This document shows positions 1 through 8,410 of a stretch of 64,000 bases of DNA, piece by piece. Position 1 is the stretch's first letter; each line of letters opens with the position of its first letter. Position numbers and translations under genes: made by a program. The stretch is from an uncultured Massilia sp. (GTDB taxonomy: Bacteria; Pseudomonadota; Gammaproteobacteria; Burkholderiales; Burkholderiaceae_D): NCBI GenBank assembly GCA_913778765.1, contig CAJYXO010000094.1, forward strand, positions 1-64,000, read 5' to 3'. Below the pieces are notes generated by a model. The model did no database searches. It saw only the letters and a program-made list of their open reading frames with translations, and was not told the DNA's origin.

Positions 1-290
1 CTGCAACCAAGACCGCTGCTAAGGGCTCGGCTTCGACAGTGTCGAAGACGAGCGCCAAGAAAGCTACTGCAACCAAGACCGCCGCTAAGGGCTCGGCTTC
101 GACAGTGTCGAAGACGAGCGCCAAGAAAGCTGCTGCAACCAAGACCGCCGCTAAAGCGCCGGCCAAGAAAGCTGCTGCAACCAAGACCGCCTCTAAAGCT
201 CCGGCCAAGAAAGCTGCTGCAACCAAGACCGCTGCCAAGGGCTCGGCTTCGACAGTGTCGAAGACGAGCGCCAAGAAAGCTGCCGCTACC
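1..290 (+). repeat. In-frame tandem repeats of about 66 and 42 bp
   Basis: Two consecutive 66-bp units (1-66, 67-132) are nearly identical. They are followed by shorter 42-bp units lacking the GSASTVSKTS segment, and a further full unit around 220-285. Each full unit contains the perfect palindrome CTTCGACAGTGTCGAAG at 31-47, 97-113 and 247-263. All units keep the reading frame. Confidence 0.85.
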
Positions 291-695
291 AAAACCGCTG
301 CTACCAAAACCGCTGCTACCAAAGCACCGGTAAAAGCTGCCGCCACCAAGACCACTGCAACCAAGACCACCGCTGCCAAAGCACCGGCCAAGGCTGCTGC
401 AACCAAGACCACCGCGACCAAGGCACCGGCCACCAATACCGCAGCCACCAAAACCGCCGCTACCAAGCCGGCAGTGAAGGCCGCGACCAAACCGGCAGCC
501 AAGCCGGCCGCGAAGCCGGAAGCCAAGCCGGAAGCGAAAGCTGAAGCCAAGCCGGAAGCCAAGGCCGACACCAAGGCTGAAACCAAGACCGAAGCCAAGC
601 AGGACAGCGCATCGGCAGGCCAGTCGGCCCAGCCGGCCGCCAAGTCGGTGATCGCACCGGCAGCATGGCCGTTCCCGACCAGCAGCCGTCCGTAA
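1..695 (+). CDS. Histone H1-like Lys/Ala-rich repeat protein (5' partial)
   Basis: The reading frame is open from the first bases, so the true start lies before the window. The visible part is about 230 residues of tandem Lys/Ala/Thr repeats built on KKAAATKTAAKAPA, followed by a KPEAKAEAK stretch and a short non-repetitive tail ending in WPFPTSSRP. Such strongly basic low-complexity proteins resemble eukaryotic histone H1 tails and the AlgP/Hc1-like bacterial nucleoid proteins, which bind DNA non-specifically. At least three copies of a 66-bp or shorter unit carry an extra GSASTVSKTSAKK segment. The repetition makes copy number likely to vary between strains. A strong terminator follows. The function is inferred from composition only; no enzymatic domain is visible. 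Confidence 0.75.
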   Translation, partial: ATKTAAKGSASTVSKTSAKKATATKTAAKGSASTVSKTSAKKAAATKTAAKAPAKKAAATKTASKAPAKKAAATKTAAKGSASTVSKTSAKKAAATKTAATKTAATKAPVKAAATKTTATKTTAAKAPAKAAATKTTATKAPATNTAATKTAATKPAVKAATKPAAKPAAKPEAKPEAKAEAKPEAKADTKAETKTEAKQDSASAGQSAQPAAKSVIAPAAWPFPTSSRP

Positions 696-724
696 TCCCA
701 AGCTTGCCTGGTTCAGGCAAAATA

Positions 725-760
725 CCGCTGTGTGAGCACATCACACAGCGGTTTTTTTTT
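725..760 (+). terminator. Rho-independent terminator of the H1-like gene
   Basis: A perfect 11-bp stem (CCGCTGTGTGA at 725-735 with its complement at 741-751) has a 5-base loop and is followed at once by nine T residues (752-760). It sits 29 bases after the H1-like stop codon and just before the yggT ribosome binding site. Confidence 0.93.
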
Positions 761-766
761 AAGGAG
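761..766 (+). promoter_or_regulatory. Shine-Dalgarno for yggT
   Basis: AAGGAG lies five bases before a GTG at 772 and supports that codon as the start of the YggT-family gene. It follows directly on the terminator T-tract, so any yggT promoter must overlap the terminator or yggT relies on readthrough. Confidence 0.7.
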
Positions 767-771
767 ACCTT

Positions 772-1284
772 GTGCTGTCCATTCTTCAGTTGATCGTCGA
801 TACCGTGGCCGGCGTGGTCGGGGGCGTCTTGTTGCTGCGTTTCTGGATGCAGGTGACGCGTGTGCGGCCGCCGGCGTCGGTCGCCCAATTCACCTTCACG
901 CTGAGCGACTGGCTGGTGCGTCCGCTGCGCCGCATCCTGCCGGGCGTCGGCGGTTATGACTGGGCCAGCCTGATCGGCGCCTTCCTGGTCGTGCTGCTGG
1001 CGAGCTCGGTGAAGTTCCTGTTTGGATGGACCTGGGAGGCGGTGCTGCTGGAAGCCGTGCTGACCCTGCTGCACTGGATCATCTACGGCTTCATCGGCTT
1101 GCTGATCCTGGAAGTGATCTTCAGCTGGGTGAATCCGGATGCGCCGCTGGCGCCGTTCGTGGGCGCCCTCAACGCACCGCTGCTGCGCCCGATCCGGCGG
1201 GTGATCCCGCCGATCGGCGGGATCGATTTTTCGGTGCTGGTGGCCTTCGTGCTGCTGCAGATCGTGCTGCGCGTACTGGGCTGA
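772..1284 (+). CDS. yggT: YggT family integral membrane protein
   Basis: This 170-residue hydrophobic protein has the two-part YggT layout. Each half carries a membrane segment pair and a conserved loop, seen as LVRPLRRILPGVGGYDWASL near residue 45 and LLRPIRRVIPPIGGIDFSVL near residue 138. YggT proteins are inner-membrane proteins of unsettled role, linked in other bacteria to osmotic stress and cell-division or envelope functions. The start is GTG with an AAGGAG site five bases upstream. It converges with the PfkB kinase gene 29 bases away. The family assignment is firm; the function is not known. Confidence 0.85.
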   Translation: MLSILQLIVDTVAGVVGGVLLLRFWMQVTRVRPPASVAQFTFTLSDWLVRPLRRILPGVGGYDWASLIGAFLVVLLASSVKFLFGWTWEAVLLEAVLTLLHWIIYGFIGLLILEVIFSWVNPDAPLAPFVGALNAPLLRPIRRVIPPIGGIDFSVLVAFVLLQIVLRVLG

Positions 1285-1313
1285 GGCACAGCCCGTCGCC
1301 CGCAGCCCGCAGC

Positions 1314-2252
1314 TTAGAAGCGGTAGCCGAACGCCGCTTCGAACTTCTCGGCGATCTCGGCCGGCGTGAAGCTGTGGTTCTGGCCGCCCTGCTGGGCGAT
1401 CTTGATGGCGCCCAGCAGGCTGGCCAGGCGGCCGCTGGTCGGCCAGTCCAGATCGTTCGCGATGCCGAACAGCAGGCCGGCGCGGTAGGCGTCGCCGCAG
1501 CCGGTGGGGTCGACCACGCTGCTGGCCGTCACCGCCGGGATCTTGTGGTGCTCGCCGCCGGCATAGATGTCCGAACCGTGCTCGCCACGCGTGACGATCA
1601 GCGCCTCCAGGCGCGACGCGATGTCCTGCAGCGCCAGGCCGGTACGGTCCATCACCATCTCGAATTCGTAATCGTTGCAGGCGAGGTAGCTGGCCTGGTC
1701 GAGGAAGGTGAGCAGCTCTTCGCCGCTGAACATCGGCAGCTGCTGGCCCGGGTCGAACATGAAGGGCACCCCGCGCTCGGCGCAGTCGCGCGCGTGCTTG
1801 ATCATGCCGTCGCGGCCGTCCGGCGAGACGATGGCGACGCGCAGCGGCAGGTAGTCGGCCAGGCTGTTCTCGTGCGAAAACTGCATCGCGCCCGGGTGGA
1901 AGGCGTTGATCTGGTTGTTGTCCAGGTCGGCCGTGACGAAGCACTGGGCGGTGTAGGCGTGATCGATGGTGCGGATCGCGTTGGTCGCCAGGCCCTGTTT
2001 GTCCATGCGCTCGAGGTAGTCGCCGCCGTCCTGGCCGATGGTGCCCATGATCAGCGGATCGCCGCCCAGCATCTTGAGGTTGTAGGCGATGTTGACGGCG
2101 CAGCCGCCGAACTCGGTGCGCAGGGTCGGCACCAGGAAGGATACGTTCACGCGGTGCAGCTGGTCGGCCAGCAGGGTTTCGCCGAAGCGGCCTTGGTATT
2201 GCATGATCTTGTCGAAAGCGATCGAACCGCAGATCAGCGCAGTCTTGGTCAT
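1314..2252 (-). CDS. PfkB-family carbohydrate/nucleoside kinase (adenosine kinase-like)
   Basis: A 312-residue ribokinase-fold enzyme. It has the PfkB N-terminal glycine motif (EFGGCAVNIAYNLKMLGG, about residues 47-64) and the C-terminal signature DPTGCGDAYRAGL near residue 249, whose Asp is the catalytic base. The opening ICGSIAFDKIM and overall length resemble bacterial adenosine-kinase-like PfkB proteins, but the substrate cannot be fixed from sequence. It is the last gene of the minus-strand run from the unknown protein at 8.3 kb through accBC and prmA, 18 bases after the DUF3426 gene. The start ATG at 2252 keeps the usual N-terminus of the family. Confidence 0.85.
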   Translation of the reverse strand: MTKTALICGSIAFDKIMQYQGRFGETLLADQLHRVNVSFLVPTLRTEFGGCAVNIAYNLKMLGGDPLIMGTIGQDGGDYLERMDKQGLATNAIRTIDHAYTAQCFVTADLDNNQINAFHPGAMQFSHENSLADYLPLRVAIVSPDGRDGMIKHARDCAERGVPFMFDPGQQLPMFSGEELLTFLDQASYLACNDYEFEMVMDRTGLALQDIASRLEALIVTRGEHGSDIYAGGEHHKIPAVTASSVVDPTGCGDAYRAGLLFGIANDLDWPTSGRLASLLGAIKIAQQGGQNHSFTPAEIAEKFEAAFGYRF

Positions 2253-2270
2253 GGTGGGTCCTGAAGAAAA

Positions 2271-3653
2271 CTAGGGATAGAAAACGATCATGTGGTAGCT
2301 GGACGGCTTCAGCTCGGTGAGCGCGAAGTTCAGCCGGACCGGCTGCTCCGAGCGCGCGGCAAAGCCGGCCGCGGCGGACACGCCCTGCGGCAGGTAGTCG
2401 GCGGGGCCGAATACGCGCCGCAGCACCGGCTTGTCGTTGGCGTCGGTCAGCTCGAGCTGGATGCTGGGCCAGGCCTGCACGAGGCTACCCTGGTTGCGCA
2501 GCAGCGTGTTGAGAGAATACGTGTCGACGCCGAGGGTGCTCAGTTCGCCGGTCTCGATGGACAGGTTGTCGATCCGGGCCGGCAGGCCGATGCGGCAGCG
2601 GAACAGGCTGCAGCCGGCCGACAGCAGCGGCCGCGCGCCCGGATAGCGCGCCGCCAGCACGTTGCGGAATTCGAGCAGCAGCTGTGCCGCCAGCAGCAGC
2701 GCCAGCACGGCGGCGCCGGCGATCATCAGGAGGCGCCGGGTCTGGCCCGACTGTTCCTGCTTGCGGCTGCGCTTGACGAACTCCGGCTCGTCGGGGTCGT
2801 TGACCGGCACGCGCAGCTTCGGCGCATCGATCCTGGTCGGCGTCATCTTCGAGCGCCGGTTGCGCGCCTCGACCGCCCGGGCGCGCGCCGATTTCGCCGG
2901 CGTGCCCGGGGCTGCGGGCGGCGTCAGCGTGTCGCTGCCGGCGGCGGAAGCGCGCAGGGGCAGGGCGGCCGGCGGGATATCGTCCGCGGCGACGGCGGCG
3001 CCGGTGAGCGCGGCCGCCGCCAGCGGCGCCTCGTCGTGCTCATCGTGCTCATCGTGTTCGTCGTGATCGTCGCCGGGCAGGGGCTGGGCGACCAGTTCTT
3101 CGTCCACCGGCAGGTCGAAGCTGGGCTCGATGCGGCCCTGGGGTGCATAGGTGGAGGCCGCCGGTGCGGCGATCGGCGCCGGCGCTGCTTCGGGCTCGGG
3201 CGCCGGTTGGGGTTCGGACAGAGGTTCCGGCTCAGGCTCAGGCTCAGGCTCTGGCAGAGGTTCCGATTCGGGTGCCGGCAGAGGTGCGGGTTCGGACGCC
3301 ACCGCATCGGCGGAAGCATCGGCCGCAACATCGGCCTCGACATCGGAATCGGCATCGCCCTGCGCCGGCGCTTCGGGCAGGATCCCGAGCGGGTCGAAGG
3401 TGTGGCCGAGATCGAGGGTGTAGACCGGCGTCGCGTCTTCCGCAGGCGCGCCGTCGGGCGCCTGCTGCGGCTGCGGCTTCGGCGCCGCCTGCGCCTTGCT
3501 GGCCGCAAGCGCGTCGAGGTCGATCAGGTGGGCGCTGCCGTCAAAGATGCTCTGGCAGGCGCCGCAGCGGACGATGCCGCCGCGGAGCTTGAGCTGGTCC
3601 GAGGCGACCCGGAACGTGGTATGGCAGTAGGGGCACTGGGTCGCGAGCGCCAT
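2271..3653 (-). CDS. Zinc-ribbon and DUF3426 domain protein
   Basis: A 460-residue protein with an MJ0042-type zinc ribbon at the N-terminus (CPYC near residue 8 and CGAC near residue 31). A long disordered middle is rich in Pro, Glu and Ala, with PEPEPEPEP runs and an HDEHDEHDEHDE stretch. A single membrane helix lies near residues 308-326, followed by a DUF3426 domain ending in SSYHMIVFYP. The topology suggests a cytoplasmic zinc ribbon tethered to the membrane with a periplasmic DUF3426 domain. The family usually sits beside prmA in betaproteobacteria, and here prmA ends four bases before this start. The biochemical role is unknown. Confidence 0.85.
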   Translation of the reverse strand: MALATQCPYCHTTFRVASDQLKLRGGIVRCGACQSIFDGSAHLIDLDALAASKAQAAPKPQPQQAPDGAPAEDATPVYTLDLGHTFDPLGILPEAPAQGDADSDVEADVAADASADAVASEPAPLPAPESEPLPEPEPEPEPEPLSEPQPAPEPEAAPAPIAAPAASTYAPQGRIEPSFDLPVDEELVAQPLPGDDHDEHDEHDEHDEAPLAAAALTGAAVAADDIPPAALPLRASAAGSDTLTPPAAPGTPAKSARARAVEARNRRSKMTPTRIDAPKLRVPVNDPDEPEFVKRSRKQEQSGQTRRLLMIAGAAVLALLLAAQLLLEFRNVLAARYPGARPLLSAGCSLFRCRIGLPARIDNLSIETGELSTLGVDTYSLNTLLRNQGSLVQAWPSIQLELTDANDKPVLRRVFGPADYLPQGVSAAAGFAARSEQPVRLNFALTELKPSSYHMIVFYP

Positions 3654-3657
3654 GCCC

Positions 3658-4563
3658 TTAATTGGTACCGTGCAATGCGACCCAGCCGTCCAGCTCGGCC
3701 CAGACGCTCAGCTTGATGAAGGGGGCGTAGGCGGCGGCCACTTCCTCGGCCTGGCGCGCCAGCACGCCCGACAGGATCAGCGAACCGCCAGGCGCGACGC
3801 GGCCGGACAGCATCGGCGCCATCAGCTTCAGGGGGCTCGACAGGATGTTGGCGACCACGATGTCGAAGCGGCTGTCGGCGTACTGCGACGCCGTGAACTC
3901 GTCCGGCACGTAGAAGTCGATCGCGCACTTGTTGCGTTCCGCGTTCAGCTTGGCCGATTCGATCGCCTGCGGGTCGATGTCGACCCCGGCCACCTGCGCG
4001 GCGCCCAGCTTCTGCGCGACCATCGCCAGGATGCCCGAGCCGCAGCCGTAGTCCAGCACCGATTTACCCGGCGCCGGATGGGCTTCCAGCCATTCCATGC
4101 ACAGGCGGGTGGTCGGGTGGCTGCCGGTGCCGAAGGCCAGGCCCGGATCGACTTCCAGGATCAGGCCGTTCGGGTCCGGTGCTTCGTGCCAGCTCGGCAC
4201 GACCCAGATGTTCTTGCCGATGTGGATGGGCTCGAACTGCGATTGCGTCAGGCGCACCCAGTCGGCGTCGGCGACCTCGCGGGTGGTGAAGGCCGGCGCT
4301 TGCGGGATGCCGATCGCGGCGGTGGCCTCACGCACGATCGCAGCCTGGTCGGCATCGACATCGGTGAGTGCGACCACGCGGCTGTGGTCCCACGCGGCCT
4401 CGGTCGGCACCATGCCCGGCTCGCCGAACAGCGGCTTTTCCTGGTCGGTGCCTTCGTCGGCGTCCTCGACCGAGACCGACAGCGCGCCCGCTTCCATCAG
4501 CGCGTCGGACAGGCTTTCCGCGTGCTCGCGTGCGATCTCGATGACGACTTCAGTCCAGCTCAT
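3658..4563 (-). CDS. prmA: Ribosomal protein L11 methyltransferase
   Basis: A 301-residue SAM-dependent methyltransferase that trimethylates ribosomal protein L11. The N-terminal L11-recognition region is followed by the SAM-binding motif [20 protein letters not shown] near residue 169. [15 protein letters not shown], the NPPY-like motif IV of PrmA (NILA/NILS type), follows. [16 protein letters not shown] matches the family block before the SAM site. Its start overlaps the accC stop by four bases (4560-4563), so the two are translationally coupled. The length is normal for the family. Confidence 0.96.
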   Translation of the reverse strand: MSWTEVVIEIAREHAESLSDALMEAGALSVSVEDADEGTDQEKPLFGEPGMVPTEAAWDHSRVVALTDVDADQAAIVREATAAIGIPQAPAFTTREVADADWVRLTQSQFEPIHIGKNIWVVPSWHEAPDPNGLILEVDPGLAFGTGSHPTTRLCMEWLEAHPAPGKSVLDYGCGSGILAMVAQKLGAAQVAGVDIDPQAIESAKLNAERNKCAIDFYVPDEFTASQYADSRFDIVVANILSSPLKLMAPMLSGRVAPGGSLILSGVLARQAEEVAAAYAPFIKLSVWAELDGWVALHGTN

Positions 4564-5918
4564 TGTTCGGCCTTCGGCTTGTGCGCCAGTTTCTGCTCCA
4601 GGTAATGGATGTTGGTGCCGCCTTCGATGAAGCGGGCGTCGACCATCAGTTCGCGGTGCAGCGGAATATTCGTCAGGATACCCTCGACCACCATTTCCGA
4701 CAACGCGATCTGCATGCGGCGGATCGCCTGTTCACGGGTTGCGCCGTAAGCGATCACTTTGCCGATCATCGAGTCGTAGTGCGGCGGCACGTAGTAGCCG
4801 GCATACGAGTGCGAATCGACGCGGATGCCGGGGCCGCCCGGCGGATGCCAGCCGGTGATGCGGCCCGGCGACGGGGTGAACTTGAACGGGTCTTCGGCGT
4901 TGATGCGGCACTCGATCGCGTGGCCCGACAGCATGATGTCGCGCTGGCGGAAGCGCAGCTTTTCGCCGCAGGCGATGCGGATCTGTTCCTGGACGATGTC
5001 GATCCCGGTGATCATCTCGGTGACCGGGTGCTCGACCTGGACGCGGGTGTTCATCTCGATGAAGTAGAACTCGCCGTCCTCGTACAGGAATTCGAAGGTG
5101 CCGGCGCCGCGGTAGCCGATCTTGCGGCAGGCTTCGGCGCAGCGCTCGCCGATCTTCTCGATCAGCTTGCGCGGGATGCCCGGCGCCGGCGCTTCCTCGA
5201 TCACCTTCTGGTGGCGGCGCTGCATCGAGCAGTCGCGCTCGCCCAGCCAGACGGCCTGCTTGTGCTCGTCGGCCAGCACCTGGATCTCGATGTGGCGCGG
5301 ATTCTCGAGGTACTTCTCCATGTAGACTTCGGGATTGCCGAAGGCAGTGCCGGCTTCGGTCTTGGTCATCTGCACCGCGGACAGCAGCGCCGCCTCGGTG
5401 TGCACGACGCGCATGCCGCGTCCGCCGCCGCCGCCGGCGGCCTTGATGATGACCGGGTAGCCGATGCGGCGCGCGGTCTGGATGATTTCCTTCGGGTCTT
5501 CCGGCAGGGCGCCTTCCGAACCCGGCACGCAGGGCACGCCGGCACGGATCATCGCCTGCTTGGCCGACACCTTGTCACCCATCATGCGGATCGATTCCGG
5601 ACGCGGGCCGATGAAGACAAAGCCGGATTTTTCGACGCGTTCGGCGAAGTCGGCGTTTTCCGACAGGAAGCCGTAGCCCGGGTGGATCGCTTCGGCGTCC
5701 GTGACTTCGGCCGCGCTGATGATCGCCGGCATGCTCAGGTAGCTCTGCGCCGACGGGGCCGGACCGATGCAGACGGATTCGTCCGCCAGCTTCACGTACT
5801 TGGCGTCCTTGTCGGCCTCGGAGTGCACGACGACCGTCTTGATGCCCATCTCGCGGCATGCGCGCTGGATACGCAGCGCGATTTCACCACGATTGGCGAT
5901 AAGAATTTTTTCAAACAT
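4560..5918 (-). CDS. accC: Biotin carboxylase subunit of acetyl-CoA carboxylase
   Basis: A 452-residue ATP-grasp enzyme that carboxylates the biotin on AccB, the first half-reaction of malonyl-CoA formation for fatty-acid synthesis. It starts [17 protein letters not shown], typical of AccC. The glycine-rich ATP loop [14 protein letters not shown] is near residue 159, the catalytic block [20 protein letters not shown] near residue 287, and the [13 protein letters not shown] motif near residue 335. It lies 105 bases downstream of accB. That gap holds an imperfect hairpin related to other repeats in the window. Confidence 0.97.
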   Translation of the reverse strand: MFEKILIANRGEIALRIQRACREMGIKTVVVHSEADKDAKYVKLADESVCIGPAPSAQSYLSMPAIISAAEVTDAEAIHPGYGFLSENADFAERVEKSGFVFIGPRPESIRMMGDKVSAKQAMIRAGVPCVPGSEGALPEDPKEIIQTARRIGYPVIIKAAGGGGGRGMRVVHTEAALLSAVQMTKTEAGTAFGNPEVYMEKYLENPRHIEIQVLADEHKQAVWLGERDCSMQRRHQKVIEEAPAPGIPRKLIEKIGERCAEACRKIGYRGAGTFEFLYEDGEFYFIEMNTRVQVEHPVTEMITGIDIVQEQIRIACGEKLRFRQRDIMLSGHAIECRINAEDPFKFTPSPGRITGWHPPGGPGIRVDSHSYAGYYVPPHYDSMIGKVIAYGATREQAIRRMQIALSEMVVEGILTNIPLHRELMVDARFIEGGTNIHYLEQKLAHKPKAEQ

Positions 5919-5969
5919 GGTATGCGGTGTTTCTGTGAGTGCCGGCGGCGAGCCGGATACAACAGGAAA

Positions 5970-6003
5970 GGGGCCAGCCGCCTTGAAGAAGGAGACTGAC
6001 CCC
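5970..6003. repeat. Imperfect palindrome in the accB-accC gap
   Basis: GGGGCCAG (5970-5977) pairs with CTGACCCC (5996-6003) with one G-T pair across an 18-base loop. The CTGACCCCG end matches the ends of the 60-bp palindrome at 15767-15826, so it may be a degenerate member of that family. Confidence 0.45.
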
Positions 6004-6023
6004 GTACTTTTATCGCTTGATAT

Positions 6024-6497
6024 TTAGCCGATCACGAACAGCGGCTGGCCGAATTCCACCGGCTGGCCATTCTCGACCAGGATCTTGGTGACGGTGCCGG
6101 AGATGTCGGCATCGATTTCGTTCAGGAGCTTCATCGCTTCGATGATGCACAGGGTATCGCCTTCCTTGACGCTGGCGCCGACTTCGACGAAGGCCGGGGC
6201 GCCCGGCGCCGACGAGCGGTAGAAGGTGCCGACCATCGGCGACTTGACGACGTGGCCGGTATGTTCGGCGGCTGCCGGCGCTGCGGCCGGTGCGGCTGCC
6301 GGGGCTGCCGGTGCGCCGGCCACGGCCGGAGCGGAGAATTGCTGCACGCCTTGCGGCGGCACCATGACCATCTGATTCTGCGGGATTGCGGAGGACTTGA
6401 CGATGCGAACCTTGCTTTCGCCTTCGGTCACTTCGAGTTCAGCGATATCCGATTCGGCGACGAGGTCGATCAATGTCTTGAGTTTTCGTAGATCCAT
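6024..6497 (-). CDS. accB: Biotin carboxyl carrier protein of acetyl-CoA carboxylase
   Basis: A 157-residue carrier protein. The N-terminal region ([20 protein letters not shown]) is the usual AccB opening. An Ala/Pro-rich flexible linker spans about residues 55-85. The C-terminal biotinyl domain carries [11 protein letters not shown], with the biotin-accepting lysine at residue 123. The family usually has MKM at this site; here it is MKL, which is common in betaproteobacteria. It precedes accC in the same transcript direction and follows aroQ, an aroQ-accB-accC order seen widely in proteobacteria. Confidence 0.96.
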   Translation of the reverse strand: MDLRKLKTLIDLVAESDIAELEVTEGESKVRIVKSSAIPQNQMVMVPPQGVQQFSAPAVAGAPAAPAAAPAAAPAAAEHTGHVVKSPMVGTFYRSSAPGAPAFVEVGASVKEGDTLCIIEAMKLLNEIDADISGTVTKILVENGQPVEFGQPLFVIG

Positions 6498-6587
6498 GTG
6501 AAACCCCTTGGAATTATTTGTTGTTGAGTATGCGGCGCGTCAGGTGGTTAGCGCAAATCCGCACAGAATGCGTGAAGTTGACGTAGA

Positions 6588-7025
6588 TTAACGCTCTTTG
6601 AGCGCAAAGTCGATGGCAAAACGATAGCCATCGGCTCCCAGTCCACAAATCGTGCCTTGCGCGATCGCAGACAAAAACGAGTGGTGCCGGAACTCCTCAC
6701 GCTGATGAATATTGGAGAGGTGGACTTCCACGAACGGAATCTCCACCGCCGCCAGCGCATCGCGCAGGGCGACACTGGTGTGGGTCAATCCGCCCGGATT
6801 GATGACGATCCCGTCCACCCCTTCCTGCCTCGCGGCATGGATGCGGTCGATCAGCGCTCCCTCATGGTTACTCTGGAAGCAAGCGATGCTTGCACCAGCG
6901 CCTGCTGCCTGGGCGGTGGCAGCCTGCTCGATGTCGGCCAGCGTGGTCGCGCCGTACACCGCAGGCTCGCGCGTCCCCAATAAATTCAGGTTGGGGCCAT
7001 TGAGCAGCAGTAGCTTTTTCGCCAT
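6588..7025 (-). CDS. aroQ: Type II 3-dehydroquinate dehydratase
   Basis: A 145-residue enzyme that converts 3-dehydroquinate to 3-dehydroshikimate in the shikimate pathway. The start at 7025 gives [20 protein letters not shown], the standard family N-terminus; the frame stays open 20 codons further upstream but that extension is not conserved. The catalytic Arg and Tyr lie in [11 protein letters not shown], the substrate-binding block is [16 protein letters not shown], and the second histidine block is [17 protein letters not shown]. AroE, the next enzyme of the pathway, is encoded at 14.2 kb on the other strand. Confidence 0.95.
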   Translation of the reverse strand: MAKKLLLLNGPNLNLLGTREPAVYGATTLADIEQAATAQAAGAGASIACFQSNHEGALIDRIHAARQEGVDGIVINPGGLTHTSVALRDALAAVEIPFVEVHLSNIHQREEFRHHSFLSAIAQGTICGLGADGYRFAIDFALKER

Positions 7026-7142
7026 GATGAACCGTCTGTTTGCCCGAAAGACAGGCATTTTGCCGTCAACATTGTATGTTGGCAAGCGATAAAAAGCGCC
7101 CGGAATATAAGTGAACGACCGTTCGCAGCTTGCCCGTCAAAC

Positions 7143-7697
7143 TTAGAGCTTGGCGAGATCTGCGCGCAGTTGATCGAACTTCAGGCGGCCCAGGTAAGTC
7201 TTCTTCACCTGCCCATCGGCGCCGATCAGGACCGTGAAGGGCAGGCCGCCATTCGCGTTGCCGAGTTCGCGCGACAGGTCGGTGCCGCTCATGCCACCCA
7301 CATACAGCGGATACGCCACTTTCGTTTTCTTGACGAATTCGTTCAGGTTGGCCGGCGAATCGATGCCGATGCCGATCACATTGAAGCGCTTGCCCCCATC
7401 TTTCGCCGCCAGTTCCGACAGTTCCGGCATCTCCTGCACGCAGGGTGCGCACCAGGATGCCCAGAAATTCACCAGCAGCGGCTTGCCCTTCCACTGGCTC
7501 AAGCGCTGCGGCTTGCCGTCCAGGTCGTTCAGCGACTGGGCGTACAGCTTGGTGGCGGCGCTGTGCGGACGGCCGTCGGTGGGCGCATAGGTGGTGGTCA
7601 GCGGGGCCTTGTCTTCTTTCTTGACGGCGGCAATCGCGCCGAACACGGCAAAGGCGGCCGCCACGATGGCATAGCCGACCAGGTTTTTCTTATTCAT
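7143..7697 (-). CDS. TlpA/ResA-like membrane-anchored thiol-disulfide oxidoreductase
   Basis: A 184-residue protein with an N-terminal membrane anchor (about residues 5-25, hydrophobic VGYAIVAAAFAVFGAIAAV) and a periplasmic thioredoxin-like domain. The redox motif is NFWASWCAPCVQEMPEL, with the CxxC pair near residues 83-86. NGGLPFTVLIGADG supplies the cis-proline loop. TlpA/ResA proteins usually reduce disulfides in cytochrome c or oxidase assembly, but the client is not evident here. Its start overlaps the stop of the upstream unknown gene by eight bases, so the two are probably cotranscribed. Confidence 0.9.
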   Translation of the reverse strand: MNKKNLVGYAIVAAAFAVFGAIAAVKKEDKAPLTTTYAPTDGRPHSAATKLYAQSLNDLDGKPQRLSQWKGKPLLVNFWASWCAPCVQEMPELSELAAKDGGKRFNVIGIGIDSPANLNEFVKKTKVAYPLYVGGMSGTDLSRELGNANGGLPFTVLIGADGQVKKTYLGRLKFDQLRADLAKL

Positions 7698-8322
7698 CTT
7701 GTTCGAGGGTTTCGTCGGTGGTCATCAGGGCGCGCAGGCCGGCGGCGTCGACGCGCTGCAGGCGGCCGTCGGCCCGGGGTTTCAGGGCGCCGCGCAAGTC
7801 GTTCATTTCATACAGTTCGGCGTGGACGGTCTCGTTCTTCCACTGGAAGCTGACGGTCTCGACCGGATCATGGCGGCCGCCCTTGAAGTGCGGCGCCTCC
7901 GAAATGTCGATGTCGACGTTGCGGTTCAATAGATGGATCTCGACTTCCTTGGCGCTGTCGGCGAACAGCTGCAGGTTGATGGCGTCGTGCTCGCCCGCGC
8001 TGCCGCTCAGCACGGCGCCGGTCAGGTAGGGCCGGAACTCGGCCAGCTGCTCCATCACCTCGAGCGCCGCGCTGCGCAGGCGCTGCAGGCGCGCGGCCTG
8101 GCTGGGGCCCTGGAACAGCGACTGGTAACGGCGCACTTCGTCTTCGACCTGGATATTGTCCGGCAGATAGTTAGGGGAGGGACGGTCGACGCCGAGTACC
8201 TGGCGCGCAGCCTTGGCCTTGGCGGTGGCATAGTCGGCGCCGTCCTGGGCGATCATGCGCGCCGCCGTGGCTGCAATGCGTGCGCGCAATGTTTGGAGGT
8301 CGTCATTTGGCATTGGCATCAT
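7690..8322 (-). CDS. Conserved protein of unknown function, possible nucleotidyltransferase fold
   Basis: About 210 residues, soluble, with no signal or membrane segment. The start is uncertain: in-frame ATGs occur at 8334, 8322, 8319 and 8313 and none has a strong ribosome site. The N-terminus (DLQTLRARIAATAARMIAQD) is helical. A central GAVLSGSAGEHDAINLQLF and LNRNVDIDIS recall the G-S motif and acidic strand of nucleotidyltransferase-fold proteins, but this is only a resemblance. It is divergent from mpl with less than 100 bases between them, and its stop overlaps the TlpA-like start by eight bases. It heads the aroQ-accBC-prmA run. Confidence 0.7.
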   Translation of the reverse strand: MMPMPNDDLQTLRARIAATAARMIAQDGADYATAKAKAARQVLGVDRPSPNYLPDNIQVEDEVRRYQSLFQGPSQAARLQRLRSAALEVMEQLAEFRPYLTGAVLSGSAGEHDAINLQLFADSAKEVEIHLLNRNVDIDISEAPHFKGGRHDPVETVSFQWKNETVHAELYEMNDLRGALKPRADGRLQRVDAAGLRALMTTDETLEQDE

Positions 8323-8410
8323 GTCCGTGATCATACTCTTGAACGGAAAATGGCATCGCGTCGGGTAAAATCGTGCATTCCCTTTTTTGCGGGCACGAGT
8401 TCCGACCACC

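Noticed and set aside
1-300. CRISPR-like array
   Set aside because: The repeats are adjacent, in frame and code for a Lys/Ala-rich protein; there are no unique spacers and no cas genes.
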